A DNA stretch of 64,000 bases from Blepharisma japonicum (GCA_949751835.1 CATKHK010000006.1:496001-560000); one strand, 5' to 3'; positions 8,915 to 21,238 are shown, counted from the first letter of the stretch. Program-made: numbers and translations. Notes: a model not told the origin generated them from the sequence alone.

Positions 8915-10726
8915 TTATGTAACCATAAACGCTCCTGTTTTCAATGGTTTAGGAATATAATCAATTTTTCTATATTTTTCTGTATTTTCTGAACGCTCCC
9001 TTTCAATTCTTAGTAATGTCCATAAGGTTCTTCTAAATAACTCTAATATGCACATAAGTATTAATATAATTTCTGCATTAAAATAATCATTTTCAAAAAA
9101 AGTAAGGGGAAGAAGTGAAAGAGATCAGGCATATCTGAGAAATCCATTACAAATCATTATGAAATAATACAATTTCTTTTCAAAGTACAAATTTTCTCTT
9201 AAAAGGCAGCCATTTTTTGAGTTTCTGACTAATCCCCAGTCTTGATAATAGTCCAAAAACATAGTAAATTCACTGCATATAATGAAAACTGAAATTCAAA
9301 TGTAAGCTTGCTGGCTTTTTTGTAGTCCAAGATAAGAGATATATATTATAAATAAGCTTTGGCCGTATCTTACTAAATTAACATATTGTTTTCTGAATAG
9401 TGGGGGATCATGATAAATTTTATTACACACTTGCATTAATCTTCAAACAAAAGGCAAAGCTGAGATTATTGTTAAGGTCAAGACATCTGTTGCGCATGGA
9501 GGCTTTTCTTTCAGATTTCATAAATTTCCTATAATGTAGCACATTGTTAAATAAAAATCTCTTAATGGTATTGTCATTGACGTTAGCCAACTTGCCAACA
9601 TGTAGTTTCTGAATTTCACAGGTCCAAAAGGTGCAATTACTACTTCTGCTAATGTTTTTAGTACTCTCATTCTTGCGTTTTTGTGCATAATATTAAAGGG
9701 GCAGACTAAAAGAAAAACATATATTCCTAAAAATAGTATTGCTGAGCTATTATTGAAGCGGGGAACTAGCCCAGTTCCAAAGCTATGGGCAATTTTGGTT
9801 AAAAAGAAAAATGATCATACGGCATTTAGAGTAAGCCCAAGTCTTAAAATTTGCATATAGGATATTCTATTTGAAGGATCTATTTCAAAAATGTACATTC
9901 AGTTCAAGGAGTGAGACTCAAGCATATATATTAGCCATGATGCTCCAATAAACACAAAATTTATTGATAAGGTTAGCCTAAATATGGAAAAACATAGAAA
10001 AATACCCCCAAAAACAGTTTTATCAGACAGGGATATTAAAACAAATGCAATTGCAAGAGATGCAACAGTTACACCAATTGAAAAATATATTCAGCCTATA
10101 TCGGCGAGCCTGTAATGCTTAGAAGTTTTGGTTAATAATTTCATTGCTTCTAAAGTATCTCCCCCCAAAAATTCTTGAGCAACTTTCTCATACAATAATT
10201 TTCTCATTCCCCCTAATCCTTTTTCATATTTTGAGAATTCTTGCTCTTTCAAAAGTGAAAGCAAGCTAACCGGATGCTCAACTTTATCTATAAGCCTCAA
10301 TGCTGAAATATAGTTAACTTCGCAGAAAACTTCAAGCCACCATATTCTTTTATGCAAATTTGATAAGGATTCTCTGAAGCACAGAGTATTATCTGATACG
10401 CAGCCATCTAAATTTAATGCATATTGAATTTCATGATGTTTTAAAACTGAATCATTTAGCATTAGCCTAATTCCTTTAAAGATAGAGTTTAAATCACTCA
10501 TAGATACTGAACTTTGAGAAATATAAAATCTATTGATCTTATAAAATTGATTTTTAAAGCTTTCTTTAATATTATTCTCTTTTATTGCTATTTCATCTCC
10601 GTGTGGTTCAACTGATAGCATCCTTGTCATTTGACAATCATAAATCATCTTTTTTAAATAAGAGTAATCAATATAGTAGGCTGACCATTCAGGTATTTTG
10701 TAATACTCTAATTGTTTGGCGAACAT
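8915..10726 (-). CDS. SPX-EXS phosphate exporter of the XPR1/PHO1/SYG1 family
   Basis: 603 residues in one frame with many TGA-coded Trp and no intron; stop TAA 8915-8917. An SPX domain (~1-205) opens with MFAKQLEYYKIPEWSAYYID and YLKKMI, the inositol-pyrophosphate-binding N-terminal helix. About eight hydrophobic helices follow, and the EXS domain has PFGPVKFRNYMLASWLTS, LPFVWRLMQVCNKI, RYGQSL and YYQDWGLVRN with LLRIERER at the end. The family exports inorganic phosphate, sensing phosphate state through SPX. Some conserved Trp in EXS are TGA, which is why a standard-code reading shows only the SPX part. Confidence 0.92.
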
Positions 10727-10989
10727 TATAATTTATTATTACTGGATCACCAACTGAAAAATGGTTAAAAAATACACATGAATTCTCTTTAAAATGGCTT
10801 AACGCCATTGCAAATCCTTTAATAATGTGATCATAAGTAAATTTCAGAGTTTTATTCTTAAATGGCATAGATCAATAAAATTGCATAAAATAATTATATT
10901 TTCTCTAAATAACGTTGGCTACATGAAGAGTATATCTTAATTAGAGAATGTTTTACGTTAAAGAGCTGTAAGAATAAATCGTTTTCAAT

Positions 10990-12681
10990 ATGGATGATGT
11001 TGAAAATGTTTATCTAGATGACTTATACTCATTTGATCCAAATGAATGACCAAACATTCCGAAACCAATTGTTATTGCTTTTAGCCTCCTTAAAAAAAGT
11101 ATGCTAAAGCAACAAGAAGCTATACAAAATCTCCAAAAAAACTCTGAATTTATGAATGATAGATTTACAAAGAGTTCTGAAGGTGCAATTTCTTTATCAA
11201 AAATGCTTGTTGCTAAATCTGAAGAAAATTTAATGCTAAAAATCAAAGAAACAGAAGACAATCAATTGTATTCCTTAAATATCTTGCAAAAAAAGTTAGA
11301 CAAAGAAGAAGAATTTCGAGTTCTACTAGGAACTAATATTTCAGCACTTTTATCAGAACAAGTAGATTTGCTTCAAAAAAAAATCAGTGAGCTACCTACA
11401 CTTAATAATATTAAAGAAGCTGAAAAAAATATAAGAGAAGAATTGAAGGAAGAATTTTTAAATGATGTCAAGCACAGAATAGTTTTGCCTGAAATAACTA
11501 ATGTGCATTATAAAATCAAAGATAGATTAACGTAATGAATAATCAGCGAAATTGAAGGAGAGATAAAAGAGGTAAAAAAGAGAATTCTTGATGAAAGCTT
11601 ATACACTTCGAATAATGCAAGAAAAAACTATGAAGATATTACAAAAATAATTGAAAATATCAGAGAGCAGTCTGGAAAAAATGAAATAAAGGTTGATTTA
11701 TGCACAGGCAGAATAAAAGATTTAGCAGAAAGCGTTAAAAACTATGAAGTATATTGAAATAAAACAATGGTAGAAATGTGAGAATCATTGCAACAAGAAA
11801 TAAAAATCCTTAAGATAAAAGCTGAAGAAAAAGGCTCTAGGACTCCTGTAGTCAAAACTATTAGCCTGTCTCCATCTTCATCTCATTTAAATCCAGCTCC
11901 GCAGCCTCCAAAAACTCTTATAACGGCCCCAGATTATGGCTCAAGATGCTCTGAAGCACCAATTGATGAACTGAGACATGAAATAAGAGAAGAAATAAAC
12001 TCAGTTAAAAATGAACTTCATGCATTATTAAAATACAGTGAAGAAAAATCAACAAAAGATTTAGCAGATTCAGTCCAATCTATAGAAAACAAAATTTTGC
12101 TCGCCAAAATGGCTCTTGAGAACCAATTTCAAGAGCTCAAGGATAAGTTTTCTTGGCTGCCTATGAAATTTGATCAATTAGAAGGAATGAGTCCAACTGA
12201 AGCCAGAATTTTCACTTTGGAAGCAAGATTGAGGTCTGAAGAAAACTCACGAATTCAAGGACAACACCAAATATTGAAGTTTATGGAAAATAAAGCAGTG
12301 CAAAACCAGGCAAGAGCAAGCCCTGAAATAGCGTCATGCAGAAAAGAATGCTTTACTCCACAAATTTTGACGAGTAGGCGATCTTCTCGATCTATTAATA
12401 AAATTTTTGAAAGAAAAGTCCCTCCAGGGGGCATGTGTGGAGGAGATATATGGAAACGACCAATTGATTCTGACAGAAAGAAAAGCATAGATGGAGAAAG
12501 CGTTGTGCTATATGGGTCAAAAATGAGAGCTCACTCACCTATTGATTTAAGCTTAATAGAAGAGAGTTGCATAGAACAGTTGAAAAAGGAAAGACTAAAT
12601 AGAAAGAGGAAGAGTGTCCCAAAATCGTTTGATAGCATGGATGGTTCAACTCCTAAATACTACAATAAAGAAAAATCATAA
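10990..12681 (+). CDS. coiled-coil protein, function unknown
   Basis: 558 residues after removing a 15-nt intron (11532-11546). The acidic N-terminus (MDDVENVYLDDLYSFDPNEW) leads into long coiled coils (~30-250 and ~290-420), then a basic Ser/Arg-rich tail with MCGGDIWKRP and KRKSVPKSFDS. Three TGA codons give Trp. No enzyme or known domain is present. Ciliate cortical or basal-body coiled-coil proteins often look like this, but that is only a guess. Confidence 0.85.
11532..11546 (+). other. 15-nt intron
   Basis: gtaatgaataatcag; carries in-frame TAA, and its removal joins two coiled-coil halves in frame. Confidence 0.88.
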
Positions 12682-12825
12682 CGAAGGTGATGTTAACAAT
12701 TTTCTTTTATGGTTAAATAAGAATTTTTTATATTTTTCTGAGCAGTTCTGACAACCTATTTAGTATAGGAAAATAAAATTACTTTTAATTTCAATTATTT
12801 AAGAAATAAAAAAATTTCTTAACGG

Positions 12826-14007
12826 TTAAAGGATCGTTGCGACATCTTCAGGCATTTCCTCAATTTGAGTTGAATAATGTTGTTCCAAATCTCTTAAAAA
12901 TTGAGCATCCTGTTCTGTCACAAAATTAATGGCCACTCCTTTGCGGCCAAATCTTCCGCTTCTTCCAATACGATGCAAATAATTCTCGAAGTTATTCGGA
13001 AGATCATAATTCATAACCAAAGAAACTTGCTGGATATCAATCCCTCTGGCCAGTAAATCAGTTGTTATAAGGACCCTGCTTGATCCACTTCTGAATTCCC
13101 TCATAATAAGTTCCCTTTGATTCTGTTCCATATCTCCATGCATAAATGACACTACAAAATCTTTTTCAGTCATGGACTGAGCCAGCGCTTCCACTTTTTT
13201 GCGTGTGTTACAATAAATAATTGCTTGGGTTATGTCTAAATTTTCATATAAATCAGTCAGAGTGGGAAACTTCCACTCTTCTTTTTCAATAGGGATATAG
13301 TACTGTTTGATACCTTCTAAAGTCAACTCATCTTTTTTGACTAAAATACGGATAGGATTTCTCATGAAATCTTCGGTTAGCTTAAGTATGTCTGAAGGCA
13401 TAGTTGCAGAAAGCAAACAGCATTGGATGTTGCCTGGGAGGTGTCTGAAAATTTCTTGAATTTGTTCTTTAAAGCCTAATGAAAGCATCACATCGGCTTC
13501 ATCAAGGATGAAAATTCGTAAGTGCTGAGCAGATAGGTGGTTTCTGCTAAGTAAGTCAAAAACCCTGCCAGGAGTCCCGACAACAACTTGCACCCCTCTT
13601 TCAAGTATCCTGATATCCTCTTTAATGAGGGTGCCTCCAATGCACGAATGCACCTTAACGTGCATGTACTCGCCGATTTGGCTGACGACGCGATAGATCT
13701 GCAGAGCGAGCTCTCTGGTAGGTGCAAGCACCAAAGCTTGGAGTCTATTAACGTCTGTATCGACCAGTTGGAGCAGGCCAACAGTGAATGTGGCTGTTTT
13801 GCCTGTTCCCGATTGTGCCTGAGCAATAGTATCATGCCCCAGAACAATGGGCTTGATCCCTTTTTGCTGTATGGCTGACGGTTTTTCGAACCCGTAAGAG
13901 TAAATTCCTCTCAGGAGTTCTTCTTTGAGTTCCATATCATCAAAACTCTCAACTGATTCATCCCAGTTGGATTCGATGACATAGTCATTAGATAATGTTT
14001 CGGACAT
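12826..14007 (-). CDS. eIF4A-type DEAD-box RNA helicase
   Basis: 393 residues, standard length. All motifs are present: Q motif ([11 protein letters not shown]), I AQSGTGKT, Ia PTRELAL, Ib TPGR, II DEAD, III SAT, IV IIYCNT, V ARGID and [10 protein letters not shown]. The runs LLSATMPSD and [20 protein letters not shown] match eIF4A proper more than eIF4A3, although STQIEEMP is also eIF4A3-like. It unwinds the 5' UTR in the eIF4F complex. No in-frame TGA occurs. Confidence 0.92.
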   Translation of the reverse strand: MSETLSNDYVIESNWDESVESFDDMELKEELLRGIYSYGFEKPSAIQQKGIKPIVLGHDTIAQAQSGTGKTATFTVGLLQLVDTDVNRLQALVLAPTRELALQIYRVVSQIGEYMHVKVHSCIGGTLIKEDIRILERGVQVVVGTPGRVFDLLSRNHLSAQHLRIFILDEADVMLSLGFKEQIQEIFRHLPGNIQCCLLSATMPSDILKLTEDFMRNPIRILVKKDELTLEGIKQYYIPIEKEEWKFPTLTDLYENLDITQAIIYCNTRKKVEALAQSMTEKDFVVSFMHGDMEQNQRELIMREFRSGSSRVLITTDLLARGIDIQQVSLVMNYDLPNNFENYLHRIGRSGRFGRKGVAINFVTEQDAQFLRDLEQHYSTQIEEMPEDVATIL

Positions 14008-14135
14008 ATTATCTTTGTAAAATTTGAAATTCAGACATTAATTTATCATCTTTTTGGTAAAAGAAAATATTTTTATTAGGACTAAAAAGCAAATAAAGCA
14101 AAACTGATTAATTTAAGATCGTGTGAGATTTATAA

Positions 14136-15284
14136 ATGGAGCAGTGGCTTGTATCAGTTCAGTGCCAACCAAGTCAAAAGGATAGTATCACTCAAGTAAT
14201 CGAGCAAGAAGTCATGCAGACCAGCTCACGGCCGCTTGGAAGAGTTCATTTGTTCAATTGTCCGATTCATTTCAAAGTGGGATCTCTTGACCAACTTGTA
14301 GCTTTAGCAGATGATTTGAATAAGCTGGACCATCACCTTGAAGGCGTTGTCAAGAAAGTGGAACGCCAGTTTGTGGAAATCGAGCCGAATCCTCATCTTA
14401 CAATTGACAACCCATTTGTAGGAAACCAGCAGTCTTTTGCACCAATAGATTATGTTGCCAATTTTCAATGGAATAATTCCAAGTACCCTCCGACCAAGAC
14501 TTTGCAAGAACTCTCAGGACTTATAGAAGAAAGGATGAGGGCGCTGGACGATGATGTAAAGAATAAGACAGTAAGATACCAAGAAGCTAAAAACTCATTG
14601 GGAGCAATCACTAAAAAGGAATCTGGAAACCTCTACTCCAAAGACCTCGCAGAAATCATTACATCTGCTATAGCTTCGCCTGAAGATTTCATCAACTCAG
14701 AACACTTGAAGACTTATTTAATTGTGCTGCCTAAGAAAGATATTAAAAAGTGGTTGGAAGGCTATGAATTTTTAGACTCTGGAGTGGTACCTAGAAGTAC
14801 AAAGCAGTTTGACGTTGAAGATAAAGACTTGACTCTGTGGAGAGTAGTAGTTCTTAAGCCGTCAGCTGATTCATTTGTGTCTGCAGTAAAACAAAACAAG
14901 TGGGCTGCAAGAGAGTTTAGCTTTGATCCTGCATATACAGAAAACCAAGCAGCTTCTAAAGAAAAAGTGAATAAGCAGTTCCAAACCCAGCACAATTTAT
15001 TGTGGAGAGCTTGCAAGGTTGTCTTTAGTGAATTATTCATTGCATTAGTCCACCTCAAAGCTATGAGAATTTTTGCAGAGTCTGTTCTAAGATATTCACT
15101 GCCTCCTCAATTTGTGTCATTCTATATCATGCCAGAAAGAGATAGAGAAAAAAGAGTTCTCGACAGCATGGTCAAAAAGTTCATGAGGCCTGGGGAAACT
15201 GCAGACATGTATGGCTCAAGAGAAGATAGTGATGAAAATGAAGATTTCTTCCCATTTGTCTTTGTCAGGCTCCCATCGTTTTAA
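14136..15284 (+). CDS. ATP6V1C: V-type ATPase subunit C
   Basis: 382 residues, the family's length. Landmarks are the start EQWLVSVQCQPSQ, LDQLVALADDL, LTIDNPFVGNQ, the central NLYSKDLAEIITS, KQNKWAAREFSFDP and the C-terminal FAESVLRYSLPPQFVSF. Subunit C clamps the V1 sector to Vo and controls assembly of the proton pump on lysosomes, contractile vacuole and food vacuoles. No intron and no TGA codon. Confidence 0.95.
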   Translation: MEQWLVSVQCQPSQKDSITQVIEQEVMQTSSRPLGRVHLFNCPIHFKVGSLDQLVALADDLNKLDHHLEGVVKKVERQFVEIEPNPHLTIDNPFVGNQQSFAPIDYVANFQWNNSKYPPTKTLQELSGLIEERMRALDDDVKNKTVRYQEAKNSLGAITKKESGNLYSKDLAEIITSAIASPEDFINSEHLKTYLIVLPKKDIKKWLEGYEFLDSGVVPRSTKQFDVEDKDLTLWRVVVLKPSADSFVSAVKQNKWAAREFSFDPAYTENQAASKEKVNKQFQTQHNLLWRACKVVFSELFIALVHLKAMRIFAESVLRYSLPPQFVSFYIMPERDREKRVLDSMVKKFMRPGETADMYGSREDSDENEDFFPFVFVRLPSF

Positions 15285-15436
15285 AATAATTATTTGGAAG
15301 TTATGCCTAACTAATTCAAGAATTTCTTATATGATTAAAGTTTTGTAAATTTCATACATTTATTTACTTTAATTTAAAAATAAGAAAACTATCTTTCAAA
15401 ATTGCTTTTCATCTTTATCGATAAAATAAATTTCAT

Positions 15437-15452
15437 TGTGAATTAATTCACA
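15437..15452. repeat. 16-bp perfect palindrome just upstream of kinesin-7-like gene
   Basis: tgtgaattaattcaca equals its own reverse complement and lies 25 bases before the ATG at 15478, within the expected 5' UTR or core promoter. Confidence 0.4.
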
Positions 15453-15477
15453 TTTTTAAATTTAAAAATCATCGTTA

Positions 15478-17802
15478 ATGTCAAGGAGTGAAAATATCAA
15501 CGTCTCGTTAAGATTTCGCCCGCTCAGTTCTCGCGAAATCGATGATTTTGAGACAAATATTTGGAATATTTCAAAATCAGCAGTAACACTCAAGCAAGAA
15601 TACTTGCATGTCCTTGCAGAGGCAAAAAGAATTGCAAGAATTCCCAAGTCCTATGCTTACAGTAAATTTCATATAGATTATTGTTTTTCTCCAAGAGATT
15701 CAAATCAAGCGGTTTACGAAACTGTAGGGAAAAGAGTGGTTTTAGCTTCTTTAGAAGGGTATAATGGAACAATTTTTGCATATGGGCAAACTGGTAGTGG
15801 AAAAACTTACACCATGATGGGTAGTGAAGGCTCTGAAATGGATTCAGCAGATGAAAGAAGAAAAATGAACTCTACCCCAGTCCCTAAAACAGACAGAAGG
15901 TCAGTTTCGCCTTTTAGAGTAAACCAATCATTTCAAAGGATTGCTCCTATATATAAAAAGCCAACTGCAGAAAAGGAAAAAGGCATAATAATTTATGCTT
16001 TAGAAGAGCTATTTATAGGGATTAATAAAAATCCAGAGAAAACTTATTTTTTGTCATGCAGCTATTTAGAAATCTATAATGAACAAGTTTATGATTTATT
16101 AACTGAGAGCTCACATTTCCAAGAAGAGCCTTTGACAATTAATGAAGATCCTGAAAAAGGGTTTTATGTGAAAGGTCTTAGTGAGCACGCAGTGCGAACA
16201 ATAGAAGAAGTCAAAAGATTTATTGAGAGAGGAGAAACAAATAGGAGATATGCAGCTACAGCTATGAATCATCACAGCTCAAGGTCACACACTATTTTCA
16301 AACTCAGCGTAGCAAGTGTTGCTTCAGAAAACGGAGAAAATGAAGTCGAAGAAAACAGCATCACGACTGAAAGTGTTCTAAATTTCGTAGATTTAGCTGG
16401 ATCTGAAAGAGTTAACAGCGTACAAACAGACAATTCTTATAGCGCAGTTAGAAAAAATAGCAATGACTCTTTAGCTCTTGAAGGGAAACACATTAACACA
16501 AGCTTGTTCTATTTATGCCAAGTCATTAACAGACTTTCTGAAAAAACAACCATTAAATCTGATAACCATATCCCTTATAGGAACTCAAACCTTACCAAAA
16601 TTCTCAGATCTTCACTAGGAGGCAATGCAATTACCTGCATTATATGTACTGCAACTCCTACACTAAACCAGTTTGAAATGACTTTAAGCACCTTAAGATT
16701 CGGAGGGACCGCAAAAACTATCACAAATAACATTGAAGCCAATATTAAGAGCAATAAAAGTGCTGAGCTTATTGAAGCTTATCAAAGAGATATAGAACAG
16801 CTTAAAAAAGAGCTGGAAATAGCACAGGAAGGAGGACAAACTAGGTTTGAAGAAGCCATTCAAATGAAAACGCAGCTTGAAGAAAGAATTTCAAGACTAA
16901 CCCAAATGCTCATAAACCAATCTCGACAGCATGCTCCTCACAATGTTAAAAAAGAGAAAAAATCTCATGAAACTTGACTCGTAAACGCTGGAGATTTATC
17001 TGCTGATAAAAGACTTGAAATCCACAAGTTTTCACCAAAAGATACTGATAAAGAAAACACTTTTGAGGACCGAGGCAGAATGGCGTTTAATAGGATGAAG
17101 CTAATGCATTTAGAAGCTGCTGAAAAAGATAAAGAAATTGCAGAATTAGTCGAAATAAAAGATGATTTAGTGGAATCAAAAGCAAATGTAAGAAATATAT
17201 AGCTTAAAAATGATCTAAAAAAAGCACTGACATTGTGTAAAGATCTATCAGACAAAAAACAAAAATATAAAGCAAAATGCAAAAATTTTAAAGAAAAACA
17301 AAAAATGCTGACACAAAAGCTCAGCTTGCTTGAGGTACAACAAGGGCTTGACAAGTTATCTTCAGAGCAGCTCCAAAAACTGGAGAGTTTTTATTTTTGT
17401 GCTTTGGATTCTGTAAAAAATGCAAAATTCAGAAGAAAATATGAAAGCCAATTGAGCATGATGAATCAGCATGACTCAGGAATGGAATATAGCCCTAATA
17501 GTGACCACAGCAAATTTCTAGACGAGCTTGGACTTACCGAAGAAGCTTCAGTTTCAAAAACTGAGTCTGAGCCTTCTTTTGAATTTAAAGGCTCATTTTA
17601 TAGGAGTAGAACAGGAAATGATAGCAGCTTTGCTTCAACTGGCCAAGACATGAGCACTATGCTGCTACTAAATTTATTAGACAACGAATATGAAGACAGT
17701 AAATCTCCAATCAAGCAGAGAAGCATCTATGGGACTCATAATTTAAAAAGCCCTCTGAAAATCATATCTGAAAGCCAAGAAAGTCTTGTGAAAAATAAAT
17801 AA
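15478..17802 (+). CDS. kinesin-7 (CENP-E)-like motor protein
   Basis: 769 residues after removing the intron 17188-17202; one TGA at 16975-16977 is Trp. The motor (~1-420) shows SLRFRPLSSREI, P-loop FAYGQTGSGKTYTMMGSEG, switch I NHHSSRSHTIFKL, switch II NFVDLAGSERV and HIPYRNSNLTKILRSSLGGN. CTATPTLNQFEMTLSTLRF followed by YQRDIEQLKKELE is the kinesin-7 type neck. A ~50-residue Ser/Arg/Lys insert follows the P-loop. Coiled coils make up the rest, with a Ser-rich tail. Confidence 0.92.
17188..17202 (+). other. 15-nt intron in kinesin-7-like gene
   Basis: gtaagaaatatatag, ending in an in-frame TAG; removal gives SKANLKNDLKKAL, a continuous coiled coil. Confidence 0.92.
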
Positions 17803-17835
17803 ATTATTTGAATTTAATCGCATTTTTTATATTGT

Positions 17836-19335
17836 TTAAATTCTATTACTAGGCTCATTAGGCGTGTTATGAGTAGCTAGCATCATCTGAGTGAACTCGT
17901 CTAAATCGATTTCTCCATCACCATTCTTATCAGCATCCATTATCATTTTCATAAAAACTGTTTCGTTTTCCTCTGTCCCTCCCAAAGCTTGTTTAAGCTC
18001 GTCCAAAGAGATTTTCCCGTTCCCATCTTTATCAAAAATTTTAAATGCAGTTTGCAAGCGGTCCCTGCTAAGAGCTGTACTTCAATTAGTAGCTGCAGTT
18101 AAAAACTCAGTATAATCTATATAGCCATTTCCATCATCGTCACATTGATTCATAAGTTCATCTACGTCGACCCCAGAAAACATAGGGAACTTTGAAAACC
18201 CTTTTGTGAGCTCTTCTCTGCTGAGCTTCCCATCCCCATTTTCATCAATTTCTTGAAAAATATCCCTTAAGTTTGCTAATTCCTCGCTGGAAACAATTTG
18301 GCTTACAATGAACGTCATGGTTGCTCTTTGAAGCCTGCTTTGGATATTAAAGTTTGATAAATGCTGCAAAGAATCTCTAGCTATTGGCTGGTCTGGAACA
18401 CGATTATGAGCCCTGCTTTGAATTCAGGAATGGTTAAAAACTTCTCCAATATCAATTCGTTTTTCAGGAGTCTTGTTAAGCATCAGTTTTATTAGATCTT
18501 TGGCCTCTTTTGAGATGAAATTCCAACGAGAAGAGCTAAATGATAAAGGCCGCTTAAGAATATTTGCATAAATGGCGTCATCATCTGGACCGTTAAATGG
18601 AGGAGTCCCTGAAAGCATTATATAAAGAATAACACCCAAGCTCCAAACATCACATTTTTGATCATAGCTGCCATTGATGACTTCAGGAGCCACGTAATAT
18701 GATGTTCCTATGAATTTTTTCATTTTCTTTCCTTTATTGAATTCTTGGGACGTCCCAAAATCAATCAGTTTTAGTCTCGCAGTTGGCGTCTTATTTTCCA
18801 ACAGCAAGTTTTCTGGCTTTAAATCACGATGAACAATGCCAGCCTCGTGGCAATATTTAATGGCAGAGGTGATGTCAAACATATACTTGGCTGCTTGGTT
18901 TTCAGAAAAATAATCCAGCTCTTTAATCCTATCAAACAGTTCTCCTCCTGTGCACAACTCGGTGACCATTGAAAGATATTTTTCGTCTTGATAGACTTCA
19001 AATATTTTGATAATATTAGGGTGGTCAAGCTTTTTCAATATATTCACTTCCTCCATCAATTGAGTAATCTTGGACTTATCAATTGAAGAAAGAGGAATGA
19101 ACTTAATAGCTCGCTCTAATTTGGTCTCTTTGTGCCTGCCAAGCTTGACTTGACCAAAGCCTCCATCGCCGATGGCTCTTACTATATCGTATTTATCAGC
19201 CACACTTCCCTTGATTAATCGAACCAGATCGCTTGTGCTGACTGAAAATTTTCTGTCTCTGTCATCTTTTCCTCTTTTTGGCTCATTAGTACCTTTATGT
19301 TTTGGTGTTTTTGATTTTGAGCAGCAAGAACCCAT
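17836..19335 (-). CDS. calcium-dependent protein kinase (CDPK)
   Basis: 499 residues, no intron, with two TGA-coded Trp. The N-terminus MGSCCSKSK is a myristoylation/palmitoylation signal. The kinase (~50-305) has GDGGFGQVKLG, the HRDLKPENLL catalytic loop, DFGTSQ and APEV. The junction region (~305-345) holds the autoinhibitory and activation segment. Four complete EF-hand loops follow: DENGDGKLSREE, DDDGNGYIDYTE, DKDGNGKISLDE and DKNGDGEIDLDE. It phosphorylates targets at membranes when calcium rises, in ciliates typically tied to secretion and cilia. Confidence 0.96.
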
Positions 19336-19620
19336 TTATGTGCAGTTATTTGATTATAATTAGCCACTTATGAATAAAATAGATTTAAAAAATGATCAAG
19401 CTTTATATCCTCGATTTAAATAAAAATTATTAAAATTAATTGAATGTAATTTATTATAAAAGAATTTATGAGACCATATCTGTAGCATTTACAAGCCTGT
19501 GTTTAAATGATGAATTGCAATAATTATTTGTTCTCTGCTAATTATTTGAGCCTCATAAGGGCATCTTATGTCATAGATTAATTTCAATTTGATTCATTTT
19601 TTCTATTATAAATAGCCTTA

Positions 19621-20313
19621 ATGACACTTTCTCTCTTGATTCTATTTTTTTCTTCAGCTTTTGCTCAAGAAAACCACGAACATACAGAATCTGAAGATAT
19701 TACAGTTACTGATAGGTCAGAGCTGATGAAGGAATGGAATAAGTATATGAGTGATTTTGTCCCAGCTGATATGATGACTTTTGAGTTGCCAGCTCGAGCT
19801 GAAGAAGATTATATTGAAAACATAGATATAATACCTTCATATATAAGAGGAGCCTATTTCATCTCAAGTAGAGAAAGTAAGGATATTAACTTTTACATAT
19901 TAGATCCTGCAGGGAAGCAAGTCTTTATAAGAATTGGAAAAGCCGAAGCTATTTTTCATTTCGACGCTGCCATAAAGGGCCAATACACATTTCGGTTCAA
20001 AAACACCAAAATGCTTCAATCTCACATGGTCACTTTTGCACTTCACTGCGGAAACTCAACAGAAGACCCATTGACAGCTGAACACTTAACTCCTTTAGAA
20101 AAAGATTTACTCACAGTTCAGAGTTCCGTAAAAGACTTCCAAGTCGACCAACAATTCGCAACATTAAGACAAGAGTCTCACCATAAAACAGTTGCTGCTT
20201 CCAACACAAATTTGCTGATTTTCAGCGTTGTTGAAAGTATTTTTGTGGTTCTTGTCTCATTTTGGCAAGCTTATTACATCAAGAAACTCTTAGACAATAG
20301 ACGTGTCCTTTAA
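19621..20313 (+). CDS. p24/TMED (emp24) family cargo receptor
   Basis: 230 residues. Signal peptide ~1-15, GOLD domain ~45-140 (MTFELPARAEEDY, ILDPAGKQVF, GQYTFRFKNTK, HCGNS), coiled coil ~150-190, one transmembrane helix ~195-217 and a short cytosolic tail YYIKKLLDNRRVL. This is the full order of a p24 protein, which cycles between ER and Golgi in COPI and COPII vesicles. No intron. Confidence 0.9.
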   Translation: MTLSLLILFFSSAFAQENHEHTESEDITVTDRSELMKEWNKYMSDFVPADMMTFELPARAEEDYIENIDIIPSYIRGAYFISSRESKDINFYILDPAGKQVFIRIGKAEAIFHFDAAIKGQYTFRFKNTKMLQSHMVTFALHCGNSTEDPLTAEHLTPLEKDLLTVQSSVKDFQVDQQFATLRQESHHKTVAASNTNLLIFSVVESIFVVLVSFWQAYYIKKLLDNRRVL

Positions 20314-20349
20314 CTAAATAAGGTATGGTAATCAATATAAATTTTATTA

Positions 20350-21072
20350 ATGGAAGAAGAAGATTCGACTGGGAAAAAGCAGGATTTTCTTGTCCTTGCC
20401 AAAGACTTGCTATCAAGAATTGAATCATTGTCAAATAAATCAGAAAATCTTTCCTCAGATCGAATTTCTTATATGGATTTGAAGAGTAATCTTCTGCTAG
20501 ATTACTGCATCAATTATGCACACAATCTTTATCTTAACACAAAAGAGCAAACCAGCCCAGAAAAAGTGAAGCATTTGGTCAAGCTTAAATGTTTAATGGA
20601 AAGAATTAAGCCACTTGATATAAAAGTCCAATACCAGCTTGACAAGATTTCACAAGGAAATCTGGACTCAGAATTAAAGTTCAAGCCAAATCCGAAAGAA
20701 ATGGATACACAGCTACATATAACAGAAAAAAGCGACGTATATAAAGCACCGAAGTTCCAAGCTGCGATTTATGAAGAAAAAGGAGGAAAAGAGGAAAGGG
20801 ACGAAAAAAGACTGAAAGAAAAACTCAAGCGCTCTTATTTGATACAAAGCTTAAAAGAAGAAATTGGAGATGAGCCTGTAGAAATAAAGACTGGAAGAAG
20901 TAAAAGACTGAGAGAAATTGAAGAAGCACAGCAGGAGTATGAAGAAGATAATTTCACAAGAGTGCAAATAACCAAGAAGGAAAAAATCTTGAGAAAGAAA
21001 CTACAAAAGAAAGATGAAGAGGAAGAAGAAAATATTTCTGGATTTATGAGATTGCTTAACAAAAAGCATTAA
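20350..21072 (+). CDS. NGDN: neuroguidin/Lcp5-like (Sas10/C1D family) ribosome biogenesis protein
   Basis: 240 residues; 36 bases after the p24 gene on the same strand. The N-terminal ~90 residues are a Sas10/Utp3/C1D helical domain (SYMDLKSNLLLDYCINYAHN, then ERIKPLDIKVQYQLDKI), followed by the family's charged linker and a C-terminus with KEKILRKKLQKK and GFMRLLN. Neuroguidin/Lcp5 belongs to the small-subunit processome in the nucleolus. No intron or TGA. Confidence 0.85.
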   Translation: MEEEDSTGKKQDFLVLAKDLLSRIESLSNKSENLSSDRISYMDLKSNLLLDYCINYAHNLYLNTKEQTSPEKVKHLVKLKCLMERIKPLDIKVQYQLDKISQGNLDSELKFKPNPKEMDTQLHITEKSDVYKAPKFQAAIYEEKGGKEERDEKRLKEKLKRSYLIQSLKEEIGDEPVEIKTGRSKRLREIEEAQQEYEEDNFTRVQITKKEKILRKKLQKKDEEEEENISGFMRLLNKKH

Positions 21073-21238
21073 AATTTTGATAAATACTTTTATCATTAAT
21101 AGTGAGTATTTATTTAATATATATCAATAGTATATTAGAAGAAATCAGATTAACTTAGTTATTTAATATATATTTTTTCCCTATTATCTAAAAAAATTGA
21201 TTGAATATTTTTGAATGAAGTAACTTAAATTACAAATA

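Noticed and set aside
13488-13878. Long open frames overlapping the eIF4A gene, one antisense and one in another frame of the same strand
   Set aside because: They lie wholly inside a gene with strong family evidence and encode no recognisable protein; typical shadow frames.
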